This document shows, piece by piece, positions 1-14,590 of a stretch of 64,000 bases of DNA. Position 1 is the first letter of the stretch. Each line of letters opens with the position of its first letter. The stretch is from the NCBI GenBank assembly GCA_025093555.1, contig JAIWNF010000009.1, positions 709,501-773,500 of the forward strand, in the 5' to 3' direction. The notes below the pieces were generated by a model. That model had not been told where the DNA came from, ran no database searches, and saw nothing but the letters and a program-made list of their open reading frames with translations. Source of the DNA: Circinella umbellata. Its lineage: Eukaryota; Mucoromycota; Mucoromycetes; Mucorales; Lichtheimiaceae. The translations under genes and the position numbers were made by a program.

Positions 1-2
1 AA

Positions 3-497
3 GCTCCTAAACCACTTAATGGCAAAAAGTTAATTGATTTGTTCAAGAAACACTCTGCACTCAAAGATAAAGCTCCTCTTCAGTATGCATCTTTGTATGG
101 TCTATTTGTTACAAGTGATATATTGCTCGAATTGGCAAAAATTACTACGCTGCGTGGTGTTGACATTGGAGCCTGTGGGCCGCTCTTGGATAAATTTATT
201 CGAGCATTAAAACGTCTCCCTCATTTTCATGAGATACATTTCATGAATGTCCGTACAGTGACAAATGAAACTCTTCCAAAAATTGCACAGCTTCCCAAGT
301 TGAAAAAGGTGGTGATACTAGCATGCAAGAAAATAAATGGTACTGGGTTGTCCGCATTGATTAAATCATCCCAATCCTTAAAAGAACTGGAAATAAGCAA
401 AGGTACCGCTCGTTCATCCAAGTTTGAAGAGTTCGCCAAAGGAAAACTTGAAAAATTTTCCATAAATCCGTACTTTGATGATAGTTATAGTTGGTAA
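3..497 (+). CDS. LRR-like (F-box/LRR type) protein, 3' end only
   Basis: Open from base 3 of the window to a TAA at 495-497, so this is the C-terminal 164 residues of a gene that starts outside. The sequence has leucine-rich-repeat spacing, with repeated L..L.I/V..C steps (for example LPKLKKVVILACKKINGTGL). It resembles the C-terminal part of fungal F-box/LRR proteins, but no F-box lies within the window. A degenerate paralogue sits at 51290-52080 on the minus strand; similarity continues into the 3' flank, so the whole locus was duplicated. The next gene (SET domain) is convergent. The family assignment is inference from repeat spacing; the existence of a coding region is well supported by the long open frame and the paralogue. 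Confidence 0.6.
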   Translation, partial: APKPLNGKKLIDLFKKHSALKDKAPLQYASLYGLFVTSDILLELAKITTLRGVDIGACGPLLDKFIRALKRLPHFHEIHFMNVRTVTNETLPKIAQLPKLKKVVILACKKINGTGLSALIKSSQSLKELEISKGTARSSKFEEFAKGKLEKFSINPYFDDSYSW

Positions 498-902
498 ATC
501 AAAACATCAGTATCACTTATTTCTTCGTTCTGTATTATGTACGTAATCGTAGTCGAAATTATATTAGATAGTATTAATTGATTTCTTCTTTTTACATTAA
601 TAAATAATATCATAGTAGCAGTCAGTTACTTTAAATGAACTTTTTTTTTCTTCGAGATAGACGAGGAGAGAGAGAGAGAGAGAGAGAAAGTTAAGAATAT
701 CAATAACATGAGGATATTAGTGATCCTAATAACAGCGAAGAAAGAAATTTGCTAATGGTACCGTTAAAGATGCTAAATCATATTACTCATATGTGTCTTT
801 TACGTCGAGAACGTTTTTAATAAAAAATCCTTGTTTACGTAAAAAAAAATATTTACAATGGCGATATATGGGTATTATACAGAGCACGAGAAAGATAAGA
901 AG
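498..902. other. Convergent intergenic spacer
   Basis: No gene seen. It holds the 3' flank of the LRR-like gene, similar to the flank of its paralogue near 51250, a short (GA)n run at about 668-686, and A/T-rich polyadenylation-type sequence. Confidence 0.5.
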
Positions 903-1637
903 TTAGTGCTTTTTGCTTGAATGATGATTCTCATGCATATTCATGCCTCGGTTGGTCCAGAATGACTTGCCATAAGTAACCAACTTTACAAATATAAACA
1001 ATAATAAATCAATATATGATAAATATTTAGATTGAAATTAGCCATTTATTATATATTGGAAATAACTTACCAGCTCTTCGCCTTTTCTGATCTTACTATT
1101 CCCAGCCACAAAAATACCAACACGGATCTGCCGTGTATTTTCATCCATATAATTCAAAAAACAAACATTCGGACCCGATCCAATGCCTCTAAAATCATTG
1201 CAAAAGCGAGCTTCATTGCCACACTTTGCGGCATCAATAGATAAATCGGTACCATATCGCAAAACATAATCAGAACTTGAATCATAGGTTTGATATTCAA
1301 CGACGCCTAGATAATCAAGTATAAGCTGTCGCGGTTGTAATGTTTGTGCTGCATACAAGCCATAAGCACCACAACAAGGATGGCTCTTGTCGGTAATCTT
1401 TTTAATTCTGATATTACGTCGCTGTTCTTTGATACTTGAATATGATGAACCACGTACATTGACATGATCACTAAGGAATCGTGGTGACTGTACTTCATCG
1501 GCCATTTTGGCGGCTTTTGGTTCATAACTCATTCGCACTTCTTTTGGAACTTCAGAAGACCAAATTAGCTTGTCTATATACTTTACTTCAGGTGTCCAAC
1601 CAGAAGGTGTTGGTAGAGTTTTAATATCACGGTACAT
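903..1637 (-). CDS. SET-domain protein (probable lysine methyltransferase)
   Basis: Two exons: 1071-1637 and 903-983, with an 87 bp intron (GTAAGT..AAG); phase closes to a 215-residue protein. The SET core is clear: G-Y/L-G-like AYGLYA near residue 90, the NEARFCNDFRG motif (the N..F.ND signature of the AdoMet pocket) near 140, and GEELLVTYGKSFW, the SET C-terminal motif, which is assembled only by splicing the two exons. There is no Pre-SET zinc cluster and no post-SET cysteines, so this is a short SET protein of the kind common in fungi. Substrate unknown. Its start faces the ATP2 start across 446 bp, so the two share a divergent promoter region. Confidence 0.85.
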
Positions 1638-2083
1638 TTATAATTATGTAATTTGAAGTTGTGAAAAAAGAAAAAAAAGTTAAAAGAAAACAACACAAGT
1701 TTGGTAGTACACGTAAAAGGAAAAAAAAATTGTAAAGCGGCGCCCCTATTGTCAAATTATTTTTTCTATCTTTTTGCTTTTATTAACTGTTACTATGTAA
1801 TTGACGGAACTATCAAATTTCTTATTTGATGTTTCTATGATATTTACTATAGTTACAAAAACAGGTACGTCGCTGCTAAAAAAGCTTTTTTTTTTTGCTA
1901 CATGATTAAACTGAAGAAGAATATATCGAGACGGAAAGCTTAAAGCTCAAAAAATTCGGGATGGATGGAGTTTTTTTTTAATTTACTTGGTTCTTATTGG
2001 ACAAGCCGCTTGTTCATTTTGGCAGTCTAAGGACTGAAATTTTTTCGCCTGGTTGTAAAAGTATATACCTTCCTTCAAACAAA
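1638..2083. promoter_or_regulatory. Divergent promoter region, SET gene / ATP2
   Basis: A 446 bp spacer between the two divergent start codons (ATG complement at 1635-1637 and ATG at 2084). It has several A/T runs and pyrimidine tracts. I see no element that could be named with confidence; a promoter role is inferred from position. Confidence 0.4.
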
Positions 2084-3995
<1,912 letters not shown>

Positions 3996-4858
3996 AGACG
4001 CTCAATTGTATGATATAACAAGATTTCACACTTAAAAAAAACGTTACACACATATTTTTTTCTCTTATACATTCATAACATTATACATTTGACATTGTTG
4101 TTTAATTAAAAAAAAAGGAATATATTATATTCGCAAATACATACATACATAAACACTTTACACATCTAAAAATAAAAGAATTTACATGTTCTGTTTTTTT
4201 CTTTTTGTTCAATAAATAAAAAAAGCTCATCAATATAAATAATATAAACAATTTTTTTTTTGGCATTTTATGGGTAAAAAGAGAGCACAGCTTGCTTTTT
4301 CCTGGTTTTAAATTTAATAAATTTTTCTGTTTCTTAGTGAAGTAATATCATCATCATTTTTTGTTAATATGTGAGCTGTTGCTCCGTGTGTGTGTGTGTG
4401 AAATATTTTTGCCAGGGTTACATAGTAGATAACAATTTAGGAGAGAGTGTAAATAGAAAGAAAGAAAAAGTTGTGTGGACTATACAAAGAGGTCTGCCAA
4501 ACCAAAGATATAAGAGGTATATAGTGGTATATCAAAAGGAAAGAAAGTAAAAAAAAAGAGATACGTTAAGAAATGAGCTTGTAGATATGTTGCTGTAGCT
4601 GTTGTCAAAGAAAAAATAACATGCAATTGTGAGGGGTTTTTTTTATATGTGTTCAGTAGAGTTAAAGTGAATGTTGTTATGTTGTGTTTAGTGATGAGGG
4701 AAAGGAATAGGAATACACGAGAATGACCCTGTTTTTATGATGTGTAAAAAAAGGTGAGGTGGAGGATTTCAATATAGAGTAGAAAAAGAAAGAAAGAACG
4801 AATGTAGAAAAAAAGAAAAAGAGATATAAAGAATGAAAGAAGAAAAATAAAGTAAATG
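3996..4858. other. Convergent intergenic spacer, ATP2 / CP2 gene
   Basis: No gene seen. It holds A/T runs that could serve polyadenylation for both convergent genes (AATAAA-like stretches near 4211 and 4850) and a (GT)n run at about 4386-4401. Confidence 0.5.
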
Positions 4859-7796
4859 CTAATAGCAAACTATTAGTGTAAGAGACCCATCGTCATTTTG
4901 CTTGGTATCGATTGTCATATCTTGCAGTTCAGGAATATCCTGCACAACAGAATCATCCATGCGTACGACTAAATTTTCCTTTTTGGCAACTTGACGGACC
5001 ACCTGAGCGATATGCATCGGATTTATATCCATTTTTGCTGTAAGTTTTTCTTTAAGATCTTGGACTGTAAGTTCGTCAAGATAAATGGCACGATGCAACC
5101 CATCTTCTGCATTCGAAAATTTTGCAAATATACCTAGTTCTTGCATTATTATTATGAGTTACTATTATTCCGATTTGATAAATTGGGGAGTGGTATTAGT
5201 GCAAATAGAAAAAGAGAGGCTTACTAGCAATTCTACGTCGCCGTTGTGGTACATAAGTGGGATCATAATCAATTGGCATAGTGGGTGGAGGCATACCAGA
5301 ATGATGCATAAAATATGGATTTGATGTAGTACCGCTAGAGGACATAGAAGACGTTCCAACAACAGTCATCGGTGCTGCAGCATTTGGATCAGCACCTGCT
5401 GGTGGTGTCATTAAGGGTTGCGAAGGATAAGGTCGTTTCATTCCTGCTGAGGTACCATTATTGAAGCTAGTATTATTGCTCAAAGGTGGTGGAAGATAGT
5501 GATGGTGATGTTGTTGCTGTTGTGAAACTATAGGTCCTCCTCGATGAGGTTTACTAGTACTACTACTACTGTCACTGAGTCGACGAGCAAAAGCTAGATC
5601 CTGTGGTGTTGATGGTTGTTGCATAACCGGTGATGATGACGACATCTCACAGAACACTGTATACGGTTGTGTTTGAGAAAATGCTAACCACAAGGGATGT
5701 GATTCACCATTCTTTCCACGCAGCTTTTCGAGTTGTTTTTCAATATGTCGAGCATCGTCTTTGTTCTTGCGTTCTGCACCCTATTAATATTTGTCATTGA
5801 GATATGATTATTAGAAAATAGATAAATATAAAAAAAAAATCATGGATTAGTTAGTATACTGGAAAAAGAAAATTTTGTTTATTTTTATAACATGTTGATA
5901 ATGTATGTTTATTATTGTTATTTGTTTGTTGTCAGTAATAATAATAGATTTATTTTCTTTATATTTTACCTTGTCTCGGAAGAGTTTGATCCGACAAAAA
6001 GAACTTTCGGATGCAGGAGGTGAATCATTAGTTAAGCGGTTATCCATATGAAGACGCAATGGAATACCTTTAACACCTTTAATACGAGAAAAGTCGGTAG
6101 ACAAACAGTTGAAGCGAATGTTAATACTTGCACCAGCTTTACCATTCCATTGAAATGAAATGCTATCAAAATAATTAGCTTCTACGTTATGAACGCCACT
6201 ACATCGACCAGTATCTATATAAATTATTTACATGTTAAGAAGCTATTAAGAAGATTTTTTAAAAAAGAGAAAGAGAGAGAGACGTAACGAAGGTTTTTTT
6301 TTCTATCAACTTAAAAGAAAAACTAACCGATATCAATAGCTCGTGCTTGACCATGCTTTTGTTGACTCATCCAAAACTTCCAATAATTACTGGCCACTTT
6401 ACGATGCGATTCGTCATGAAATGTGATTTTAATAGTACTTGTGATTTCAACATCCATAGATTCAGTATCCTTGACATTAATGTTGTAAAATTGACCTAGA
6501 AAGGAAAAAGAACATAAGAAAAAAAAAAGAGTTCATGTTGTCTTAGTATATATATCAGAATATTATCGTTGTTACTGTTCTCGTCGATTTTGTTGAAGTT
6601 ATTGTCAGTACCTTTATTCAAGTAAGTCAATGGGGCTTCTTCTACTTTTTGTGCGGCTGCAGTAGGTGCTACATAGAAATAAAATATAATAAAAGTCGAT
6701 CAATTAATATAATATACACATGGCTTAAAAAGAAAGAAAATAAGGGGGTTTGTTGTACGTAAGTATATGTAACTAAGAACAAAAAAAACAGGAGATTCTA
6801 ATAGGGTGTGTTTTTTTTGGGGGGGATAGGGAAAGTACTATTAGGATCACACGCATTATATAATTAAGTTATTACCTTCCAATATAATTTCATAACGAAG
6901 ACTATGATTATTCATAAAAAATAAAATAAGTAGGGGTTAAAAAAATTTGAAGTGAAAGAAAAAAAAAACAAAAACAAAAAAAAGTTGTAGCTGTTAGTAA
7001 TTCACACAACCCAAAAGAATTGTGATGAATGATGTTGGTTGATGATGATATAAATATAATATAATATAATATAATATAATATATATATATATATATACAG
7101 CGAGTTGCGTGGGTTACACAATGAAAGAAATAGTACAAGTGCTTTTTATTATTATTATTATTATTATGAAACTTACTTTGCGACAGCAGTTGAAGATGGA
7201 CAACTTGTTGGTGGAGATGGTACAACTGATGTAATTGTTGTTGAAGTTTGAGATCGAGGTGAAGCATATGAATGGTGATGTTGTTGTTGATGATGATAAT
7301 GATGTGGTGGAGGCTGATGCTCAATAGTAGCAGTAGGATACGAGTGCATAATTGGTGACGAATGTACGGATTGTTGTCCAGGTGAAGAATGTACTAACGA
7401 AACAGGTGAATGATGTTGCGGATGAATAATAGGTATTTCCCGTCGATAATGCTGTTGTTGCTGTTGATGATGATTATGATGGTGGTGAGGATGATGATGA
7501 GAAATACTGTTATTATTACTTTTAAAATGTTCGTTATCAAAAAGAAACGAAGCAAAGGCAAAACGAATTGAAATCAGTTAAATATTTAAATAGAAACACC
7601 TTGAAGTCTGTCTAATTTTGTTTTATTTATTATCGAAAACAAACAGAGCTACTTACTTGTCAACAAAAACTGGGTTTGATGATAGAGGTGGTTGGGGAAA
7701 ATGATGTGAAGTAGCTGGATGAAGAGTTTGTTGCAGAGGGGGTAGTGGGGGAGGAGGTTGCGGTTGATAAGATTGATGTGGATGATTCGAAAGCAT
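4859..7796 (-). CDS. Grainyhead/CP2-family transcription factor
   Basis: Eight exons on the minus strand: 7657-7796, 7177-7518, 6876-6901, 6612-6668, 6328-6495, 5970-6214, 5225-5780, 4859-5133. All phases close, giving 602 residues. Residues 1-160 are His/Gln/Pro/Ser-rich and low complexity. Residues about 161-360 match the CP2 DNA-binding domain: RYEIILE, QKVEEAPLTYLNKGQFYNI, the W..W region YWKFWMSQQKHGQARAIDID, STDFSRIKGVKGIPLRLH, and FCRIKLFRDKGAERK. After a disordered Ser/Pro/Gln linker comes a C-terminal ubiquitin-like/dimerisation-type region (LHRAIYLDELTVQDLKEKL to the end). CP2/grainyhead factors bind AACCGG-type sites as dimers; in Neurospora the grainyhead homologue controls cell-wall remodelling for conidial separation. 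The acceptor of the last intron is ambiguous between two in-frame AGs, TAG before 5133 or one six bases upstream. Confidence 0.92.
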
Positions 7797-8032
7797 GGCT
7801 AATTAGATTTTTTTTCTTTTTTTGCTGGCAACAAAACTCTTATTGAAGTGTCGTTTTTAAAAAAAAAAAACTTTTTAACTTTTAAGACAGGGTTGATTCA
7901 GGTGTTTTAGTTAAAGTTATTATTATTGTCGTCGAATAGCAAATGAATAAGGAAGTAGAGAAAGATAAAAAAATAAAAAGATGAAAAAAAGAGCCCCGAA
8001 ATAAAATAAAAAAACAAACTCTCCCAAAAAGC

Positions 8033-8063
<31 letters not shown>

Positions 8064-8617
8064 CCGCTGCTGAATGCCCTAAAATCGGTGACGATCGGAT
8101 ATCTTGATATGGTAACTCCTCCTTTGTTATTCTTATATATACTCTTTTTCTTCTTTCTTTTGTTTTTAAAGAGGGTAAAAGAAAAGTAGGGGTAAAAAAG
8201 TAATAAAATAAATTAAATATTAAACGACTGTAGAAAAAAAAGAAAGAAGGAAGGAAAGAAAGGTGTCGAGAGAAGAGGGGCTTGCGTCTGTGTACATGTA
8301 TATTAGCAGAGACTAAACCGCACATCAGTATTTTGATCAAATGAAGTGATCACCTTTACTAAAAAAAAACAGAATGCTGATTACTTTACTCCCCCCAGAC
8401 TAATTGTTATGGATTGACTGAACTCAATGTGAGAACAATATGCTCCCAACAAGATACCTTTTTTGACAAACAAGTTTTCCGTTCCACGTATAAACCAGCT
8501 TGCGGCTCGTCTATGTAACCTTGTCAAAGTAAAGATGGAATACTCTATTATATGACAGAAACATAACGCATTGTTCGCAATACATCTACATCTCTTCCTT
8601 TTTCTATCTCTCTATAA

Positions 8618-8649
<32 letters not shown>

Positions 8650-11600
8650 CCACGTATATTAGTATACGTTGTGTGAGAATGCATATAAAAGAAAGAAAGG
8701 GGGGGTTAATGTATTCATTCTTCTCTAGTCTAGACTTTTTATTCAAACAATAAAAAATATAATTTTTGTCACTATTCTCTCTTATGTACTGTTGCCTCTG
8801 TCATTATACCCTTCTCCATCCCTCTCTCCCCCCCAAAAAAAAATAAAACTTGTTTTTCTATCTGTTTATGAGTTATTTACATTGGGAACTACAACCCGAA
8901 CTGCGGTGATCGAACGAATTAACACTTCTGTATGATAATAAAAATCATGCATTGATTAAATATACTACTGTTAATTATACAGTGAAACTAAATATCCATT
9001 TCTATTTGCTATTATATTATTATTATAACTATTGTTATTATTATTACATTGTACTTGAAAGCAAAGGCGTTAATATGGATTACTTTCTTAATGGTGTGAA
9101 CTTTTATACTTGTCAAGTTATTGGTTGCTCTTGTTTTTAGATCATGCTACGTTACTCAGTGTCGCTCAGTGTAACCCTCGCGGTGTCTGTGTGTACTTTA
9201 CTATAACTCTCTCAGGTTAATCCTGTCTAACATGAGTTATCAGTATAACATATACTTCCGATTTTTTTTTTTTTTTGTTGCTTTCTCTCTTTATACTTTT
9301 TCCTCCGCCACTTACTCTCTTTATTCTTCTTAAAAACAGAATAATTGAGTATTCATGATAAATACAAAGTTGCATATAAGTAATGCATGATGCAGGGCCT
9401 CTTTTATATTAATGTAATAAAGAGCAAAAAGAAAAAAAAAAAGTAAGGTTTGAAAACTATTAGATAGAGAGGAGAAAAAAAAAAGCGCCGCTGTTTGATT
9501 TTCCTCTAATCTTCGTTTTCTTGTGTTACCAAGGAGCACAGCGGGCACAGACACTCTGCTTCCAAGCCTTTGTCTCCCCATAGCACAAAACAACATACAC
9601 ACAACATTCGATTTATGTCATTTGACCTTTTTTGTTTCTTTTTTTTTTAGCGGGGGGACGGAGTAAAGTTAACGACGTGTAATATATATATTGGTTGTAG
9701 TACATGTAAATCTTAATTATATGAAAACAACATTTATGTCTGAAGGTTTTAATTCTGTAGTACGATAGAAAAAACAAGCTATCATAATATAGATGATGAA
9801 GGTTAAAATAGAGGGATAAAAAGAGATGAGAACATTCAAATATATAAAATTATCTGCCTAGCTACTTTTGATCCACTGATGTAGAATGTGTACCTCCTAC
9901 CCAAACCTCCTTTTACTTTAATCGCGTTTAAACGATAAATGGAGTACAGCGTTTCACTTATTAGGTTATTTTATCACTAAATTTTAAAATATTTATTGTC
10001 GTTTCGATAGCTTTTATTTCGCATGATTGACAGTTTGTGCTTCAGTTTTCCGAACGTTTGGAATTTTACTGTTCTGATTTACATTCTTCTCTATACATTT
10101 ATAAGTTTTATAGAGAATTCTTTTCTTCCAATCCGAAGATCCGAATAAGCATGTGCATTTACTTTTGTCAATAAGCTACTTCGAGAAATTTAGTTAGTTT
10201 AAATCTATACGTATAGAAAGATATTTCTGATGATCGCTCAATTATTATATATTTATTTTCGTTATCCTTTTTCCCAATATTACCTTATTTGAGTTTCCGC
10301 TCTGGCTTTACTATATAATCGTTTGTGGATTGTTTTTTTTAAGGGGACAAGAAGGGAGACCATCACAACATGTGGCAAAATAAAATAAAAATAAGAGGTA
10401 AAACCACGCCACACTCTCCATAATGATTACCTTACTTTTCTTTTTTGTTTATATACAAACTTGCCTATATTAATATACGGGACCGAAGTAGATTTAGTTG
10501 CGTACTGTTCACATAATTTTGATGTAAACATTTAACATTTATTTTATATTAAAATATGTATACGTTCTAATATTATAAATATATGTATATATGTGTTATA
10601 AAATGATAGTAAAACACTTCAGAATCCGGTACTACATAACAAAAAGTTTTTCTTCTTATTGGCTTTTAGCTGACTTTATTTTACAATTACGTATTAATAT
10701 TAAGAAGAACATCTGTCATTTTATTCTTTTTTTTTTTTTCAGGAAAGCCATACTGTAAAAGGAAAGTGTCAACAAGGCTGTTATGTTATCGAGATGTGCA
10801 GATTTTTTTTTATTCTTAATTTTTTTTTGTGTCTATCAGGAAAATACTCTTGTCTAATTAACATAAATAAAAAAAAAAAGATGGTTATGTACATAGCAAT
10901 CGGTGTTGAAAAGTCAATCGTTGTGTAATAATAGTTACTTAGTAATTAAAGGAACTGCAACTGCAAAGTCTTACTGTTAATGATCACTCTTATCGTGGGC
11001 AGACGTGGGAAAGATCCATTAGCTGTGAACTGGACGCTACTACATCGCTAATAGCTAATTTATTGAAATGCCCCTTTTTCTTATTATTATTATTTTATTC
11101 ATTATTATCAAAAATTTACATGTGTTGCAGATTTTGTAATACTAATTTATAGATGTTGCAATTGCTCAGCCTCTTTTTTTTTTAGCATCCATGCATCCAA
11201 ATAGCGTGAGGAGAACTACTGTAACCTGACTAGCTTGTATAATAACAAAAGATCAACTGCAAGTTAATCATATTCATTCCAGTGAGAGACTGAACACCAA
11301 CCAGTTGAATATTACAAAAATATTTATCTATATTTTGTAACTACGCCGCCCTAAAATACAATACGGTTTACGTATTTGTTTGTTTGTTCTTCTGAAAACA
11401 GCAAGGTTTATCTGAAATTAGCAATAATTTAATTTTTTTTTGGATATTATAATGCCACTTGAAATCTGTCTTTCTTTAATATGTTATGGCTCCTCTACTG
11501 GCTGCTACTGGTAAATATTTAGTTTCACATAAATACAGTATAAAGTGCGATACGCACTTTTTCTTTGCTCTCATATACCCTTTGTGGATTAGTGGGAGAG

Positions 11601-12352
11601 GATAAAGCCTAACTGTATATAAACACCTATCTTAATATATACCACGCGCTCTATGTAATTGTATTTGTCACAGTGTATTTGTATATATCCGTCATTGTTA
11701 ATAAATTCAGATACGTAGAAATATTAATACTTAATAAATCTAAACTCATTTTTCTCCCCCATAGTTTTCCTTCAATATGCTTTATTTTTTATGAAACAGT
11801 AAAGCATATAAGAGAAATTAAAATAATAATAATAGTCATATTTAATAACTGACACAAAATTGGATTGGTCCCAACGTGTGGATTTTCCCTAATTGAATGA
11901 TACGTATACGTACTACAATCACGAACGATTACAATGCTTGGGAACAATGTACTCATGTTTGTATAAATGCCACCCTTAATCCACAATAATGGTTCCCGTT
12001 AACCTACTTTCAGTTTCTGAACAGTGCTTTAAACACACGCATGAAGAAATATGTTCGTTCAATATTATTTTAGGTATTGCATATAGCTAGTCAATGAGAA
12101 GCCATTATAGAAATCGAGTATAAATAAGTCAAATATACAACTTTTACATATATAGTAATTGTACGCATAAGAAAAGCATTGATGCAGATATTATACAGTG
12201 TTTTAAAGAGTATGATACCCACTAAAACATTAATCATATAACGGCACAATGGTATCTTCATTAATGCAACATTTTATTTTACATGTGCTGATTAGACCGA
12301 TGAAAAGAGAAGGAAAAACATAATGTTGTTGAACTATCATATTAATTGTAGC

Positions 12353-12360
12353 AACCGGTT
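12353..12360. promoter_or_regulatory. Palindromic grainyhead/CP2-type site
   Basis: AACCGGTT is the core palindrome recognised by grainyhead-type proteins. It is followed by TTAGTTAAAG. It lies 4.5 kb upstream of the CP2 gene in this window. A single 8-base match in 8 kb can occur by chance, so function is only a hypothesis. Confidence 0.2.
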
Positions 12361-12424
12361 TAGTTAAAGTAAGATGATCAAATAAATGTGCTGTATTATA
12401 TACTCAATAGGGGGCTTCAAAAAT

Positions 12425-12440
12425 CTGCGAAATTTCGCAG
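12425..12440. repeat. Perfect 16-base palindrome
   Basis: CTGCGAAATTTCGCAG reads the same on both strands. It lies 30 bases before a longer inverted repeat. It could be a protein-binding dyad or part of a decayed miniature element. Confidence 0.4.
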
Positions 12441-12470
12441 CTGTGATGTTAAAAAAAACTCTAACTTTGT

Positions 12471-12572
12471 GCTGTAACTTTACATCTTCATGTCTATGAT
12501 TTTAACTTCCCAGTTCAGGTTACAACCACTACTGCGCCGCTTCACTGTAAAACTGGACTGTAAAGTTACAGC
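12471..12572. repeat. Small inverted repeat, 102 bp
   Basis: A perfect 14-base arm GCTGTAACTTTACA at 12471-12484 is matched in reverse complement at 12559-12572. An inner pair (CCAGTT / AACTGG) extends the possible stem. It looks like a miniature hairpin element or the core of a decayed MITE; no target duplication is evident. Confidence 0.4.
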
Positions 12573-14186
12573 CATTGCTGCGCTTGCTCTTAGTAACGTA
12601 AAAAAAGATTTCCGTCCCAATATTGTTCAGTAACATTTTATAGAATATTGCATAGTATACCTACCATCTATTTCAAGAAGTGCTCATATGTTGTAAATTT
12701 GACAAGTACCACGAGTAAGAGGAGAGATAAAAAATACGTACGTCAGTAGCCTCTGCCATGAAAAGTCTTTTATGATTTGGCATTACTTGTTAAAGTTCTC
12801 CAAAAACTTGTTTACTTTCAATATCGTGGCGTAAAAATCTGCCTTTGTCCCCGAGCATTGATGGATTAACAAATATTTTACAGGAGCATTAGCATAACAT
12901 CATGCTTAACCAAAAGGTGTCAGCCAGCTAGTTGTTGAGGATTCCGACAAATGCAATGATATTCGAGATTTATTATTGTCATCTTGAAATAAGCATTAAG
13001 ATAATTAAGTTCGAGCTTTTGCAAACTATATGAAGTCGTAAAATAAATCCCGTATTCTCAGAAGCAAAGTTATTCTTGACAATAACTGAAAAATTGATGC
13101 AGTATGTAGTTAAGTATCATGACGCGATGTTTGTTTATCTTGAGAATCCAAAACATGGGAGTTATTTTCTGGTGCACCAATTCCATAAAATTTTGGACGC
13201 TTCTCATTGAAACATTTTCACCAATACGTATGCAATACAATGTGTGATGACGATGCGGCTTGCTTCTAATACCGACTCAGTATTAATTCAAAGCTAGAAT
13301 CATACATGTACGTATATCAATTCTCAAAGATAAGAAGCAACCACTAGAATAGTTTTTTTTTGAAGTTTAGTGAATATAGAAACAATATCTCTTTCTATAT
13401 GTGCTCGAACCCATTTACTGAAACCCCGTTACTACTGTTTAAGAGATGTTAGTTAGCGCTCTGTGTTACTTTCAGCTATCATCAGATTAGATTTGTCGTT
13501 CTTTTGAAAAGTCGACTAGGAACCATTCCAGAAGTACAGCTGAATTATTTTAAGTGGCAATCTGCTAACCAATTGGCGGGAGAATGGTGGTATTATTGCG
13601 TACGTATGAAGAAACTTAATCCTACTTGAAACACTTATGTCTCGTTTTTTCTCATTCACATTATTAGAACAAAGTTCAGTATGTAGGCTATTAATATGAA
13701 CACCATGTTCTTGATATGTAAAATTAACCTCCATAACAATATATATATATATATATATATGTATGTATACATATATGTATCAAGTTCTATACCAACATAT
13801 TTCTTATTGAATACATAATATTAAAAGAAAGAAAAAGATAGCTATGCTTACGGCGGTTCTGAAAATACTTAAAGCATGGTTCCTACAGATAGCTTTGTGA
13901 AAAATTTATGTGTTAGCACGTAGAGTGAAGCACTTGAGTCTGCAAAGGTATAGCTAGATTTTGTCGCGTGGGATTGCATAGAATTTCATTCAGTAATTGG
14001 GTTTTCAACTTCAAGAAAAATATTGCAGAAAATTACAATAATTATATATACGAGATACTCGAATAGGATGATAAAAGATTTAACAGACAAGCGGTAGTCC
14101 ACTATGATACCAGATATTATTGTCTGGAACAGCGGGCATGAAATAAATCTTCAGTTTAGATTGATCTATGGTAGATGAGGAATTGA

Positions 14187-14590
14187 TCATATCGAGTTGC
14201 TTGGATAATCTTCTGATTTATTCTCAAAATACCAATACACTTCTATCGTATATAATGATCTAGCACAAATATCTTCATCCGAGTCATGTAGTATTAAGAT
14301 AATCATAACTATCTTATTCACCGACTCAGTGACAATTACGTACTTCAAATACGAAGGTTTATTTTGTCTTGTCATTAGTGATTCTATTAATTCTTGTCAT
14401 TGTCATTGACTTTTAATTTTCTTCATAGTCAAAGAGGACTACTGACATTTTTAACAGCTGGTCCAATAGTCAATTCCTGACATTGTTCAATATTGTGCAT
14501 GACACGATATAATTGAATCAATTTGAAGATCTAGATTATTTGGTGAATCTTCACTTTTTCAACGGCTTGAACGAATCTATACGGGAAAAA
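14187..14590 (-). other. Coding-like stretches, unassigned
   Basis: On the minus strand two separated open stretches have a protein-like composition. One, at 14430-14510 after a TAG acceptor, contains YRVMHNIEQCQELTIGPAVK. The other, at 14187-14375, contains SVNKIVMIILILHDSDED and ends at TGA. They are not in one continuous frame and I could not join them with clean splice sites. They may be exons of an unrecognised gene, a decayed gene, or chance. Confidence 0.2.

Noticed and set aside
6908..7324. Minus-strand frame of about 138 codons inside the CP2 gene
   Set aside because: It overlaps CP2 exon 2 in a different frame and runs into the intron; the His/Gln/Leu/Ile string comes from CAT/CAA/TAT repeats.
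7882..8340. Minus-strand frame of about 150 codons, Phe/Ser-rich
   Set aside because: Made of purine/pyrimidine tracts in the CP2 promoter region; no domain or splice context.
13385..13440. Minus-strand GGGTTCGAGCAC, tRNA-like
   Set aside because: The T-stem does not pair and no acceptor stem is present.
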